In this document: positions 8,801-20,200 of the stretch, piece after piece
Layout: the number at the start of each line of letters is the position of its first letter
How positions within the stretch are numbered: the stretch's first letter is position 1
From: UBA2022 sp964621555
GTDB lineage: Bacteria; Patescibacteriota; Dojkabacteria; SC72
Reading direction: 5' to 3'
DNA length: 40,064 bases
Assembly: GCA_964621555.1 (NCBI GenBank)
Contig: CAZUOO010000005.1
Location: 1 to 40,064, forward strand
The notes under the pieces: generated by a model
Seen by the model: only the letters and a program-made list of their open reading frames with translations
Database searches by the model: none
What the model was told of the DNA's origin: nothing
Made by a program: the position numbers and the translations under genes

Positions 8801-11800
8801 AAATGATGGGAGCTGGGATGATTGGGCTCCAGTATCTGGAGAGACGTCTATAGAAAGTTTTGATACAACTATAACAAAGGATCTCATCAGCTACTGGGAT
8901 ATGGATGAAACCTCTGGTACTAGGTTCGATAGATGGAACACCAATAATCTAACACAAAATGGAACTGGGGGAGTTGGATCCACCAACGGTAGAATTAATA
9001 ATAGTGCCCAGTTTATTAACACTGAAAGCGATTTTCTAGAAATAAGTGACAACGATTCCCTTTCAACAGATGATATAGACTTCACGATTAGCACATGGAT
9101 AAATAGAGCGGGAAATACCGGAGTACGTCAATCAATCGTAACGAAATCGGAGGTTGCTGGAAGTAATGCAGAGTACGAGCTAGCATATATCCAATCAACA
9201 ACAACACTCAGATTCGAGCTATATGATAGTAGTGGATCTACAATATGTACCGTCGATGATGCCACAACCATTAACACTGCCACCTGGTACTTTGTAGTTG
9301 CATGGCATGATTCTGTAGCTAATACATGTAATATAAAGGTAAACAACGGAACAACAGTATCAACAAACACAACGGGAGTGCCTTCAAATACAACCTCAAA
9401 TTTGAGAATTGGTGCAAGATATACTACAGAAGCAAATTTCTTTTTAGGTTCAATAGATGAAGTAGGTTTTTGGAAAAGGAGTCTTTCAGCCACCGAGATA
9501 GCCACACTATACGGATCAGGTTCACCAAAAAACAATCTAATCGGCACTGATCTAACAAATCTCTCACAACATGGAGGTATAAGGCCACAACCTGAAACAG
9601 TTATAGTACAAGAAAATTCAGGTAGTACAAAATATTCAATGGGAAAGCTAGAACCAGATGGTGCAACGGTTGGACTATGGCATTTAGATGAAACATCTGG
9701 AACAGGGGCATATATAAAAGATAGTAGTAGTTTTGCTCACCACGGAACACCTGTTGATGTAACAAACGTAAAGGGTATCTCCGATATGGCTAAATCATTT
9801 AATGGGACAACCTCTGCGATTACCACAACACTAGATGCAGATGCAAACAACCTATTCGCGAATACGGGAGTATCTTGGACAGTGGAAGCATGGTACAAAC
9901 ATAACGGATCTCCAGCTGCAAATCATATGATAGTAGGGAGAGGAGGGGGGACAGGAGCATCCGCAACATTCGGGATATTCATAACACCAACAAATGAAGT
10001 TAGAGCTGTGATTAGGGGAACTCAGTCAGTAATAGCAAGTTCTGCAGCAGATGGTAGGTGGCACCACGTGGCCGTAACATGGGATGGTACAACAGCGATT
10101 GGATACTTCGATGGAGGCGCACCGGTCACACTAACAGCAGGTGCAGCAGCTTTACAGGTATATAATGTAACTATTGGAACACAGGCAAATGCGGTAAACA
10201 CTTTCTATACAGGAAGTATTGATGAGGTACGCGTAAGCAATATCGCTAGAAGTGCAGATGAAATTTCTGAAGCATTCCGTATGAGTAGAGATCACTATAT
10301 AAATAGAGATTTCAGCAGTACCAATATATCAAGCAAAGTATCACTTCCAATGTATATAGCAAGTGATAGACCCGGTACATACCTACAAGCCACCATGGGG
10401 GAATCAGCATACGTGAATAATCAACCAGATAGCAGTACGGTAGGACAATGGAGAATGGAGGAAAAAGCAGGCACGGGAGCATATCTAAAAGATAGCAGTG
10501 GAAATAATAATCAAGCAACCCCAACTGGAACTGTAACTAGCAGTGGTAAAATCGGAAATGCCAGAAGTCTAAGTGGAACTGACTATATAACTAAACCTCT
10601 CAATGGTTGGAATCCATCTGCAGCTACGATTGAAATGTGGGTGAAGCCAGACTGGAACGGAAACGATGGACTCGTACATGGACTATGGCAGAACAACAAT
10701 ACAGCCACTACGAACCAGGCAAACTGGGTAAGCATCTTTAAGTGGTCTTCAAATCAACTATATCTAAGAATAATGAGCCCAACCGCAGGGTTCCAAGACT
10801 GTATAACAGATGCAACCAAAATCTTTACAAGTGGGAAATGGACCCACATTGCAGCTACATATGATGCGACTGGTAGAAAAATATATGCAAATGGATCAGT
10901 AGTATGCTCCAGAGGCGCAATCACCCCTCCAAACGCCTCCCTAGATACCAATGGAAGAATTGGATACGGCCACGCGGCTGCCTTTGGATCAGGATCAATA
11001 GACGAAGTTCGCATATCAAGCACCTCGAGAACATCTGACGAGATCCGAGCCGCTTATGAATATGGCCTGGGTCTACGATCCCACCCAATAACAATTGACT
11101 TTGCAGCAAATCTGGACAATACCAATTTAATTGCTAATGGCTCCGACTATTCCTTCACTATAGATGCAAGAACATACGGATTAAGCACCAAAGGTGGAAA
11201 AATATATACCGGAGAAAAAATAGTTATTAAAGAAAACTACAATGGAATTGAGTACATCGCACAGGGAACTGTAACGAGCGTAAATGAAAGTACTGGAGCG
11301 ATCACTGTAGTTGGATGGGATGCAGGAAGTACATTTCCAAGCGTAGGATTCGGAGTAAATGCCACTGCATTTAAATGGCAAAGAGAGCACATACCAATAC
11401 AGGGAAGAGTTTTGGTATCAGAACTGGACGCAGTGACCCAACTAAGCTTAAGAGTAACGGATGGAAAAGAAGCTAGGACCCTCTGGATTGATGACCTCAA
11501 ATCAGCCGGCTCATACCTTACGAATCCAACGAGTTCAGCTATTCAATCATCAGTAGGAAATAGATACCTACAATACAAGATTATTAATACTAGCAGCGAT
11601 AGTAACGTATCAAGCTCAATATCACAGCTAACAATTGACTATGTAACAAACTATGCTCCAACAACCCCAACCCTAGACTCACCTAACAACCTTGCGACAG
11701 GACAACCTTTCCGCCCAATACTACAAACCACAGCCTCCGATGTTGATCTTGACTACCTAAGGTATAAGATAGAGCTATGCAAAAATGCATCTATGACTAT

Positions 11801-14228
11801 TCAATGCACAACCTTTGATCAAACAAGTACCCAAACAGGATGGAGTGGACAAAATACAGAAACTTCAACCGCATACACTTCAGGAACACAAGCCACATAC
11901 ACACTCCAATATGATCTCGAAGAGGGAAAAACATACTATTGGCGATCATATACAATTGATCCAGCAGGCACCAATTCTTGGTCAGAAACTCAATCAACCC
12001 CACGTGCCTTTACGATTAATGCACTCTCAAGGTCAAACATAAGTAACGAATCTCAGAAATTTATATCAAAAAGAGAAAGTACCTACATATCCTCTGTCAT
12101 AGGTTGGAATAGCATCAGTGGAGCGGCAGAGACAGGCACAACAGCTTCTGCCAATGGATGGATTGCAGGATCAAACTTCACCGTAGGAGAGAAATACTTA
12201 ATACTTGCATGGGGATCACATCAATCAGATAGTACATCTGCCAAAAGTGGAATCCGAATCAAGCATGGAGCTACACCATTCACAGAGTCACAAACAATTG
12301 AAACCACACAACAAACTTCAACCTCATACAAAACTCCATACTTCTGGTTTACAGTTTGGGATGGATTAAATGAAGATATCGAAGCAGAAATATACTGGGA
12401 TGGGGCTGCAGGTACAGAGGCTCGTGTAGAAGATGTCACGGTACTAGCTATAAATGTAACCGACCTAATAGCCGAAAATGATTTGCAATATAACATTAGT
12501 AATACAGGAGGTGCACTAGATACCACTTTCACAAATAAAGCCTCTATAACCTTCACTCCAAATGCATCCAACGATACGTGGTGGATAATGGGTTACACCC
12601 AAGCGGATATTGTAGACATAAACAGCGATAGGTTTGAGGCGAGATTGAATATAAATGGTAGCGCAAACTCGCCACTAATCATCTCAGGGAAAGAGGCAAA
12701 TGATACTCCGCTATACGGAATAGGATTTGCACAACAGCTAGCAAACACATCTCAAACATTATCACTACAAATAAGGGAATCTGCAGCAAATCAAGAATGG
12801 GACTCGGCTGGAATATTTGCACTCAACCTCAGTACGTTCGACACATATATGGCAGACTCACAGGTAGGGGAGAAGCCAATCCTCTCAACACCAAGTGATT
12901 GGGTAGAACAGAGTGCAATAGACCCTCTAGTACGTAAATCAGGGACATTCATAACAGCCTCAGGAGCAGTTGTAAACGATGGGGGAGCGAGAGTAATTAA
13001 TAGACTGCAAAGCTCAGATATCAACATAACCGATGACACCGGTGGTTGGAGACAACAATCAGGGGATATCACCCCATTAACACTAGGAGATGTAAATATC
13101 GCACTCTCAAATGGGCTTAAAAATATAGACATGGACTCACAAACCACGCTTGCAGGTAATGCCCGATTAACAGATGCGTGGACAGTGGGATTCACACTCG
13201 AAAGCGCTTCTCATGGCGCTGGCCTCACCCAACCTACAAATGCAGCAACCAACCATTCAATCCGGCCGCAGTTTAAAATGACCTCGATAGATCCAGATAA
13301 CGACACGTTAATGTACAAGATAGATCTATGTACAAACTCACTGATGACGGTTGGCTGTCAAACATTCGACCAGCAATCCACTCAAACAGGTTGGTCTGGA
13401 CAAAATGCCAACTCACTCACCAGATATACATCAGGAACTGAAGCAACATACACACTACAGTCAGACCTAAATCTAAACACTACCTACTACTGGCGAGGAT
13501 ACTCAATAGACCCAAGTGGAACAAATACATTCAGTCACACAGACTCCCCATACTCTTTCACAACAACAAGTGCACCAAATGCACCATCCGCAATTGAGAT
13601 AGAGGTCGCAACTAATCCTACAAATGTAACTGACACTACCCCTGAAATGAACGCACTTCATACAGACCCAGATGGAGATAGTGCGGTACACACACGTATA
13701 CAGGTAAGTGCAAACTCAGCATTTTCATCTACGGTTTGGGAAACGGGAAAGATCATTATCGCGTCAACAAACCATAATACCAGAACACCCCTACAAATAT
13801 ATGCAGGAAGTGAACTATTCCTCAACGGTCAAACATACTACGTAAGAATGAAGGTATGGGATAGCAAAGGGGCAGAAAGTGATTGGTCACAAACTGCCAC
13901 ATTCACAATGTATAAACTAGAAGCACCATCTGCCTGCCACCTTATAGATAGCGATCCCTCAGACACATCAATCACAATCAAGTGGACAGACAATAGCAGT
14001 ATTGAGGATGGGTATCGTATACAAAGGAGTGTAAATGGAGGTTCATTCTCCACTTTAATCAACCTCCCACTCAATTCAACTCAACATATCGATACCATTT
14101 CTGCAGGAAATACATACGCATACAGAATCGCATCAAGATATACCAATACAGTTTCAAGCTGGTGTACTACAAGTACAGCGGATGTAAAAAAGGGAAATCT
14201 AATTTTCGAGGGTATTACCTTTCGATAG
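5805..14228 (+). CDS. Giant membrane-anchored LamG/Fn3 surface protein 1 (2807 aa)
   Basis: Probably an adhesin-like cell-surface protein. A basic start and one hydrophobic segment (about 18-37) act as signal anchor. Residues about 40-255 form an extracellular domain ending YPIRVDPTI, the pattern preceding repeats in Rhs/WapA-like wall proteins. Five LamG (concanavalin-like) repeats follow, each opening VGLWHLNE-like and closing SIDEVRVSN-like: about 272-461, 511-985 (split by a glycine-rich cassette at 557-793), 1026-1243, 1288-1487 and 1545-1749. Then come the LGLRSHPITIDF region (about 1750-1945), an Fn3-like repeat (about 1950-2072), a beta-rich unknown domain (about 2073-2360), and two to three more Fn3-like repeats ending in one with a WTDNSSIEDGYRIQRS pattern. 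No LPXTG, SLH or C-terminal anchor is seen. Ligand unknown. Paralogue of the next gene. Confidence 0.85.
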   Translation: MKLPKNSPRVQFNKSLQNILFVVLAIFPIIVYAIYTSINSPIPKFNQAPEKSNYLHEAGNALYKVKLGSKIDNSPTIQYTEMNGNNSIYFTYLSEKESNKIQAQTSGRKLLFKNVDKHIDLEYITLENGLKENIIIKKPQKKQVFFFETDIGEIVTKRHYKDSGTPAFYDKNGNYLFNILPGYAVDAVGNRTEEVSIDVIKSQGKHYLRVMVDEKWLNSSNRRYPIRVDPTIIQDTSSEFSTGEFNRSKDTGSGSNPVIETYYQELATDPITVGLWHLNEASGNAIDASGNGNTGTPTGTSVTTGILGNARSFNGTSDYIATGSMTGITTGNQPHTIEAWIKPNNTPSTRQWPLVLGGSTGGNVIWLWNTNATMALAIWDNQSCSVTPKIGSWNHIAHTYDGSILKCYLNGELTSSIYTTAVNLTATTLKLAQAQLSEAYFNGSIDEVRVSNAPRTEEEIKLSASGRPYSTYTSDVIDFGDDISAWTNLSWNENGVLTGDGETLADSTALVAQWNLNEPNGTVAVNNAGSCGASCNGTLEGFTGTASQDQPASPGTGGTITTSGGYRIHTFTTSGTFTLPSGKNVEYLVVGGGGGGGNGVALRGSGGGGGAGGMITGTTSLAAGSHSIVVGAGGTPAAAGANSSINSIEAIGGGRGGQYSANPTSGGSGGGAQGDAEKATTTAGGAGTAGQGNKGQDTPALQAWGSGGGGKAGEGSGATGGAGLASTITGASVTYSRGGNAGGTFAGGWTCPGPAASGAANTGNAGYGGDAKMNGSSGCEGGSGGSGIVVVRYLDESTTSGWTAQNRRWGTGAVSLDGVDDVITMGDQTPLDFTGSFTLSAWVKTTSTPASGTYYAIAGKGYLAGGVNGYGMYLSGPLNGGIACQSRNDATTSTVTGRNISDGKWHYVVCVRDHDANSMKLYLDGQLQGENITALPLGYANDRPFGIGMRYTTAWGFPFQGTIDSVAAFSRPLSANEILSNYQSGQIDIQTRVGGSNTPNDGSWDDWAPVSGETSIESFDTTITKDLISYWDMDETSGTRFDRWNTNNLTQNGTGGVGSTNGRINNSAQFINTESDFLEISDNDSLSTDDIDFTISTWINRAGNTGVRQSIVTKSEVAGSNAEYELAYIQSTTTLRFELYDSSGSTICTVDDATTINTATWYFVVAWHDSVANTCNIKVNNGTTVSTNTTGVPSNTTSNLRIGARYTTEANFFLGSIDEVGFWKRSLSATEIATLYGSGSPKNNLIGTDLTNLSQHGGIRPQPETVIVQENSGSTKYSMGKLEPDGATVGLWHLDETSGTGAYIKDSSSFAHHGTPVDVTNVKGISDMAKSFNGTTSAITTTLDADANNLFANTGVSWTVEAWYKHNGSPAANHMIVGRGGGTGASATFGIFITPTNEVRAVIRGTQSVIASSAADGRWHHVAVTWDGTTAIGYFDGGAPVTLTAGAAALQVYNVTIGTQANAVNTFYTGSIDEVRVSNIARSADEISEAFRMSRDHYINRDFSSTNISSKVSLPMYIASDRPGTYLQATMGESAYVNNQPDSSTVGQWRMEEKAGTGAYLKDSSGNNNQATPTGTVTSSGKIGNARSLSGTDYITKPLNGWNPSAATIEMWVKPDWNGNDGLVHGLWQNNNTATTNQANWVSIFKWSSNQLYLRIMSPTAGFQDCITDATKIFTSGKWTHIAATYDATGRKIYANGSVVCSRGAITPPNASLDTNGRIGYGHAAAFGSGSIDEVRISSTSRTSDEIRAAYEYGLGLRSHPITIDFAANLDNTNLIANGSDYSFTIDARTYGLSTKGGKIYTGEKIVIKENYNGIEYIAQGTVTSVNESTGAITVVGWDAGSTFPSVGFGVNATAFKWQREHIPIQGRVLVSELDAVTQLSLRVTDGKEARTLWIDDLKSAGSYLTNPTSSAIQSSVGNRYLQYKIINTSSDSNVSSSISQLTIDYVTNYAPTTPTLDSPNNLATGQPFRPILQTTASDVDLDYLRYKIELCKNASMTIQCTTFDQTSTQTGWSGQNTETSTAYTSGTQATYTLQYDLEEGKTYYWRSYTIDPAGTNSWSETQSTPRAFTINALSRSNISNESQKFISKRESTYISSVIGWNSISGAAETGTTASANGWIAGSNFTVGEKYLILAWGSHQSDSTSAKSGIRIKHGATPFTESQTIETTQQTSTSYKTPYFWFTVWDGLNEDIEAEIYWDGAAGTEARVEDVTVLAINVTDLIAENDLQYNISNTGGALDTTFTNKASITFTPNASNDTWWIMGYTQADIVDINSDRFEARLNINGSANSPLIISGKEANDTPLYGIGFAQQLANTSQTLSLQIRESAANQEWDSAGIFALNLSTFDTYMADSQVGEKPILSTPSDWVEQSAIDPLVRKSGTFITASGAVVNDGGARVINRLQSSDINITDDTGGWRQQSGDITPLTLGDVNIALSNGLKNIDMDSQTTLAGNARLTDAWTVGFTLESASHGAGLTQPTNAATNHSIRPQFKMTSIDPDNDTLMYKIDLCTNSLMTVGCQTFDQQSTQTGWSGQNANSLTRYTSGTEATYTLQSDLNLNTTYYWRGYSIDPSGTNTFSHTDSPYSFTTTSAPNAPSAIEIEVATNPTNVTDTTPEMNALHTDPDGDSAVHTRIQVSANSAFSSTVWETGKIIIASTNHNTRTPLQIYAGSELFLNGQTYYVRMKVWDSKGAESDWSQTATFTMYKLEAPSACHLIDSDPSDTSITIKWTDNSSIEDGYRIQRSVNGGSFSTLINLPLNSTQHIDTISAGNTYAYRIASRYTNTVSSWCTTSTADVKKGNLIFEGITFR
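7473..8183 (+). repeat. Glycine-rich cassette nested in LamG repeat 2 of protein 1
   Basis: A 237-residue module opens GGTITTSGGYRIHTFTTSGT, runs through long Gly tracts (residues about 592-617 and later), and closes GSGIVVVRY. It splits a LamG domain between QDQPASPGT and TTSGWTAQNRRWG. In the paralogue the same LamG domain reads straight through (QDQAAGTGWTSNNRRWG). A homologous cassette sits elsewhere in protein 2. Confidence 0.8.
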
Positions 14229-14231
14229 AAA

Positions 14232-14260
14232 TTGACACTGTTATAGCGGAAACGTATTAT
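14232..14260 (+). promoter_or_regulatory. Near-consensus leaderless promoter for giant LamG protein 2
   Basis: TTGACA (14232-14237), 17-bp spacer, TATTAT (14255-14260), then 7 bases to the ATG at 14268. The whole promoter fits in the 39-base gap between the giant genes, so each has its own transcript start. Confidence 0.72.
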
Positions 14261-14267
14261 TAATAGA

Positions 14268-17200
14268 ATGGCTATAAATGAAAAGAAAACTACAATTAAA
14301 CGAGGTATTATAATAGTTTTCTTAGTATTTCTATTTTTGATGCCCATCTTCTTATACTACTCTAGAACTGCCTCAGAAAATAACCCAATATTTAGAGCAC
14401 AAAAGGACGGCTCATACATAGTTTCAAATAGAACGTATTCCTCGCATCTCTCACTAACAGAATCAAATCAGCCCTCAGTTAGTTTTCAGTTAACAAAAAC
14501 TCATCCAAGCATCTCACTCTCACTAAAAACTAAGGACGAATACGAAATAGAATTAAATAAAAAAGAAAATAAGCTTGTATACATAAATAAGGGGACAGAT
14601 AAAATAAAAATTGAATATTCATCATTAAATAATGGAATAAAAGAAGATATCATTATCCAAGAGCCACCCAATAGCCATTTGATCCCCTTTACCCTTAAAA
14701 CTAGTAGTATATCTATGCCACAAAAGATTGGTGATTTTATGCAACCAACCTTCTACGATATTGAAGGAAATTACCAATTCCATCTAGAAAGACCCTATGC
14801 TATAGATGCAAATGGAAATAGGAGCGACAATTTCTCCTACACAATTAAAAAATCAGATAACGGATACGATGTCGGCTTAAACTTTGATAGTGTATGGCTA
14901 CGTGATTCAAATACCAAGTATCCCGTGACTATTGACCCAACTATTGTTCATGACACCACGGTAGAATTTGCAGTAGGGGAATTTAACAGGACAACTGATA
15001 CTGGATCGAGTATTGATCCAAGAATTGAAACATATTACCAAGAGTTAACTGCAGATGAATATACAATTGGCCTATGGCACTTGGACGAAACAAGTGGGAA
15101 TGCCATAGATTCAGGTGGAAACGGACTCACAGGAACCCCTACTGGTACTACGATTGTACCAGGCAAAATTAACAATGCCAGAAGTTTTAATGGCAGTAGT
15201 GATTTAATAAGTATGGGTGATGTTGACGTAATAGACAACGCTAAAACCTTAAGTTCATGTGCCTGGGTCTACCATGACAGTATTACAGCAGACCATGCAA
15301 TTATCCATAATGGGATAGATTCTACCGACGGTATATACCTATTTCGGGATGATGTAGGTTCTGCTAGCGGACGAACAGATGTCTATACAATCTACATAGC
15401 TGATAGCAACAGCACCAATAACATACGAATTGAAAGTACAAGTAACACAGCTCTAGCCAATCAATGGAATCATGTTTGCTTCACTTTTGAAGCTGGCAAG
15501 GCTCAAGGATTAAGACTCTATATCAATGGGTCAGAAGATATTAACGGGCCTGTAAGTACGTCCACAGTTAGCGGTATAAATACTGGACCCAACCCACTTA
15601 GAATTGGCAACTTCAATGGTACTACAAGTTACTTCGCGGGTGACATTGATGAGATAATTATAAGTCAACGTATATTTACTCCAGAAGAAATCAAATCTGC
15701 GTCATCTCGCCGATTATCCTCCGTTTATACAAGTGAAGTTCTGGATGTTGGAGGTGCTAATAGTTTTGTAACCGAGTGGAACGATTTTTCATGGTCTGAA
15801 TTAGGAGTCGCAACAGGTGATGGAGAAATACCCTATGATTCGACAGGACTTATAGCACAGTGGAACTTCAATGAAACTAGTGGAACCACTGCCGCAAATA
15901 ATGCGGGCTCATGTGGAGCATCATGTAATGGTACACTCACCAACTTTGCTTCAACTGCCTCTCAAGACCAAGCAGCGGGAACTGGCTGGACATCCAACAA
16001 TAGACGTTGGGGAGCTGGAGCATTGATGTTTGATGGAATAAATGATTATGTTGCATGCACAGATGCCAACTGCGGGACAACTTCAAGGCTTGATTTTGAC
16101 GAAGGTCAGGATTTTTCGATAGAGTCTTGGGCGAGATCAGTATCCACGGGAGTACAGCAGATTATTAGTGGGAAAAAAGCTGGTACAGGAGTAGGCGTTG
16201 GATATGTCATACATTTTGATTCAGCAGGCAAGATACTTTGTAGAATTTCAGACTCTATAACTCAAGTCACTCTCACCTCTCCATTAGTCTATCAGGATGG
16301 GAAATGGCACTACATTGCCTGTACAATTAACAGAGCAAATCAAACCGCTACACTTTATGTAGATGGTGCTATAGTATCTGGCCCCAGTAGTATCTCTGCA
16401 GTAGGATCGTTAGATAACACAATTGACTTTAGAATAGGTGACAATGGGAATATTGCAGGACCACTTAGCGGTAGTATCGATTCTGTAAGAGTATACTCCC
16501 GATCTCTCTCCTCCTCCGAAATCATTTCCAACTACAATGCGGGTAACATCGAGCTTCAGACAAGAGTTGGTAATTCAACTGCTCCAGACGATGGAACCTG
16601 GGATGCATGGAGCCCAACAGCAAACGAAACTCAAATAAATAGCTTCGATGCGGATGAGACAAACTGGGATTGGGATAGTACAGCAACTTACATGCCACAT
16701 GTTAAAACAAACGAATCCAATATTAAAGTAGAGGGTACGGGTAGTTTAAAACAAGTAGTAGGGCAGATTCAGACAGATGCCAATACAGTTGGACTATGGA
16801 GGTTAAACGAGACAAGTGGGAGTGGGGCATATCTAAAAGATAGTAGTGGCAACAGTAATCATGGAACCCCAACAGGAACTACCACGACAACAGGTATTTC
16901 TGATAAAGGAAGAAGTTTTAATGGAACCAGTGACTATATAGATATGGGTGATCCTGTAGAAGTGGATTTTGGTACCGGGAACTTTACTCTAGAAGCGTGG
17001 GTAAAAAGAGATACTATTGGAGCAACGCAAATGATTATTTCTAAAGACAGTGATACCACTGGTAGACAGTTATTTCTTGCGTTTCTTTCAACAAACATAA
17101 TACGAATAAGTTACAATACATCAGGTAATCAAGTTTACCTTGACTCTACAACAGCTATCTCTGACTACAATTGGCATCATATTGTTGGGCAACGAGTTGG

Positions 17201-20200
17201 TAATTCATTTAGTATATATATAGATGGAATTCTCTCAAACAGCGGCACCAGTGGAGGTACTCATGGAACCATGCTATCCACTGCCACAAATCTTAGACTT
17301 GGCCAAAGACCCTATACTGGTAATCTAAACTACTTTCACGGTTCAATAGATGAGGTTAGAATCAGCAACATCGCGCGCAGTGCAGAAGAAATCGCTGAGA
17401 CATACCGCGCAGGTCGAGACCACTATCTCAACAAAACTATCTCCTCAACCGACTTGTCAGGCAAAACTTCTCTCCCCTTCTATGTAGCGGCAGATCGACC
17501 AGGTAGCTACCTCCAAGCCAGTCTTGGTGAATCCCCCTACAGCATCGGCCAACCGGATGCCAATACGGTAGGTCTTTGGAGACTAGATGATGACTCGCTA
17601 GGTCACGCTACAGGAGGAACAATTACATATTCAGGTGGATATACTATCCATACATTTACAACGAGTGGGACATTTACTCCCAATGGTGTGAAAAGTGCAG
17701 ACGTCTTAGTAGTGGCTGGCGGTGGAGGTGGTGGATCTTCTATCTCTGGCTATGGTGGGGGTGGGGGTGGAGGGGCTGGTGGATTAAAGTATCAAGCCTC
17801 ACAATCTATTGGTACAAGCCCTATTACTGTAACAGTAGGTTCTGGTGGTGCAGGTGGCACTATCAATGCTGGTCAAAATGGTACAAACGGGGGCAACTCC
17901 ATCTTCGATACGATTACTTCTGATGGTGGGGGTGGGGGTGGAAACGGCTACACTCCCAATAACAACTCTGGGGTTGATGGAGGTTCTGGTGGAGGATCAG
18001 GATTTAATGGATACGCCACAGCCACGGTAGGATTTGGCATCTCAGGTCAAGGAAACAACGGAGGTCAAAACGGTGCAACTAGTGGAGCTGGCGGTGGGGG
18101 AGGAGGGGGTGCAGGTGCAGTAGGTGGCACTCCCACCAATAGTCCTCTTCATAACGGCGGTGTAGGTGGGAATGGTCTAGCATATGATATTTCTGGTACG
18201 TCCACATACTACGCTGGGGGGGGAGCTGGATCGGGTGACACTGTGTCTGGGGGACTTGGTGGAGGGGGTGCAGTTGTCTCCTCAATTGGTCAAAATGGTT
18301 CTACCAACACTGGTGGTGGTGGAGGTGGTTCATACGCAGCTTCAGGTAAGGGTGGAGATGGAGGGAGTGGTATTGTAATAGTGAGATACCCAACTAGATA
18401 TACTCAAATACAAGATTCTTCTGGGAACAATTATTCTGGCACACCGTACGGGACAACCCTTACAGAGGGTAAAATAGGGAAAGGTAGAGATTTCAATGGA
18501 ACAAGTGACTATATCAATGCAGGTACATCAAGTACTTTAGATTTTTCCACTAGTTTCACAATTGATGCGTGGATTTATCGTTCAGCTACTCAAAACAGCT
18601 CAGATAGTGCAATAGTCTCAAAAATTGGAAATAGTGGTGCTTCCTACCCTGGCTATATGCTTTATTATAATGGTAACACTGTTGATCTTTATATAAATGG
18701 AGGAAACAGAGCCAATAGCACGACCATTATCCCAGCCAATACTTGGACACACGTAACCGGGGTGTGGACTGGCACTCTAGCACAAATTTATATCAATGGG
18801 GTCCTTTCAGTCTCCTCATCATACTCAACAGCTCCAACAAGTTCTAGTCATCCATTATATATTGGAAGATACGACTCTGTATTAACAAGAATGTTTACAG
18901 GTTCCATCGACGAAGTTAGGATTAGTAACATTGCTAGGTCTGCAAATGAAATCCGAGCATCATACGAATACGGCCTAGGTCTGCGTAGCCACCCTATCAC
19001 CATCGATTTTGGTGCTAGCTTGGACGCCGGCAACTTGATTGCAAATAGTGGAGATCTCTCCTTCACTGTGGATGCAACCGTCTATGGACTTAGCTCTAAG
19101 GGTAGTAAGCTCTTTGCTGGTGACAAAGTCATAGTAAAAGAAAACTATGATGGAGCAGAATATATCGCTCAAGGAACAGTGACTGGAGTAACAACGAGTT
19201 CAGGTGCAGTCACAGTTGCAAGCTGGGATTCTGGTAGTACATTCCCTAGTGGGGGGTACACTGCTAGTGCCTCAGTCTTTAAATGGCAAAGAGAGTACTG
19301 GAAACATAATGGGAACGTACTGGCGTCTCACATAGATAGTACCACCCAACTCTCTCTACGTCTCACCGATGGAGCCGAGGGTCGTACAATTTATATTGAT
19401 AACCTTAAAGCTTCTGACGGTTATCTTACTACCCCTGCTGGATCAACAATTACGAGCTCTTTTGGTAAACGATTCTTACAATACCGAGCTATACTAACTA
19501 GCTCAGATAGTTACTTATCTCCACAACTCTCACAGATAAATATAGACTATGAAATCAACGCCCCTCCCTTAACTCCCACATTGGACTCTCCAATTGGTGA
19601 CGCAGCGTATGGAGGCATGCTTGTATACTGTGATGATACAACAGATGTAATAAAATACAGGATATTAGATTCAGCAGGCAATTGGGGAACTGTAGGCGAT
19701 GCAGCGGATATCGATACTGGAACTAGCAACAAACGATGTGAAAGGACTCAGGTATATTCAAGCCCAAATTCATCAGAGAAAGTATTACTTTCCATTCATA
19801 ACGATGCAACTACAACATATATATACTCACAAGTTTGGGATGGCTCGAGTTGGGGAAATGTTCAATTCTTAAGCAGTCCACCATTCAACAGCACAGCATC
19901 TCGTAAAGCCGATGGTGCCTATTTGACCAACGGTTCATTCATGACAATCTATGCTGACAGTACCACCACACCTGCATTTGCAATTTGGAATGGTAGTTCA
20001 TGGAGCACGGTGGGGGGAGCAACACAAAGCATTGGCAGTAATGCATATACGATTATAAGTAGAGCTAGACCTGGAACAAATGAAGTAATGACAGTAATAC
20101 AAGATAGCGGCAATGACGCGGTTTCGCTATACTACGATGGTACTGGAACAGATCCTTCTGATTTTACGTACATTGAACATGCAGGACAAGCACCATCAGG

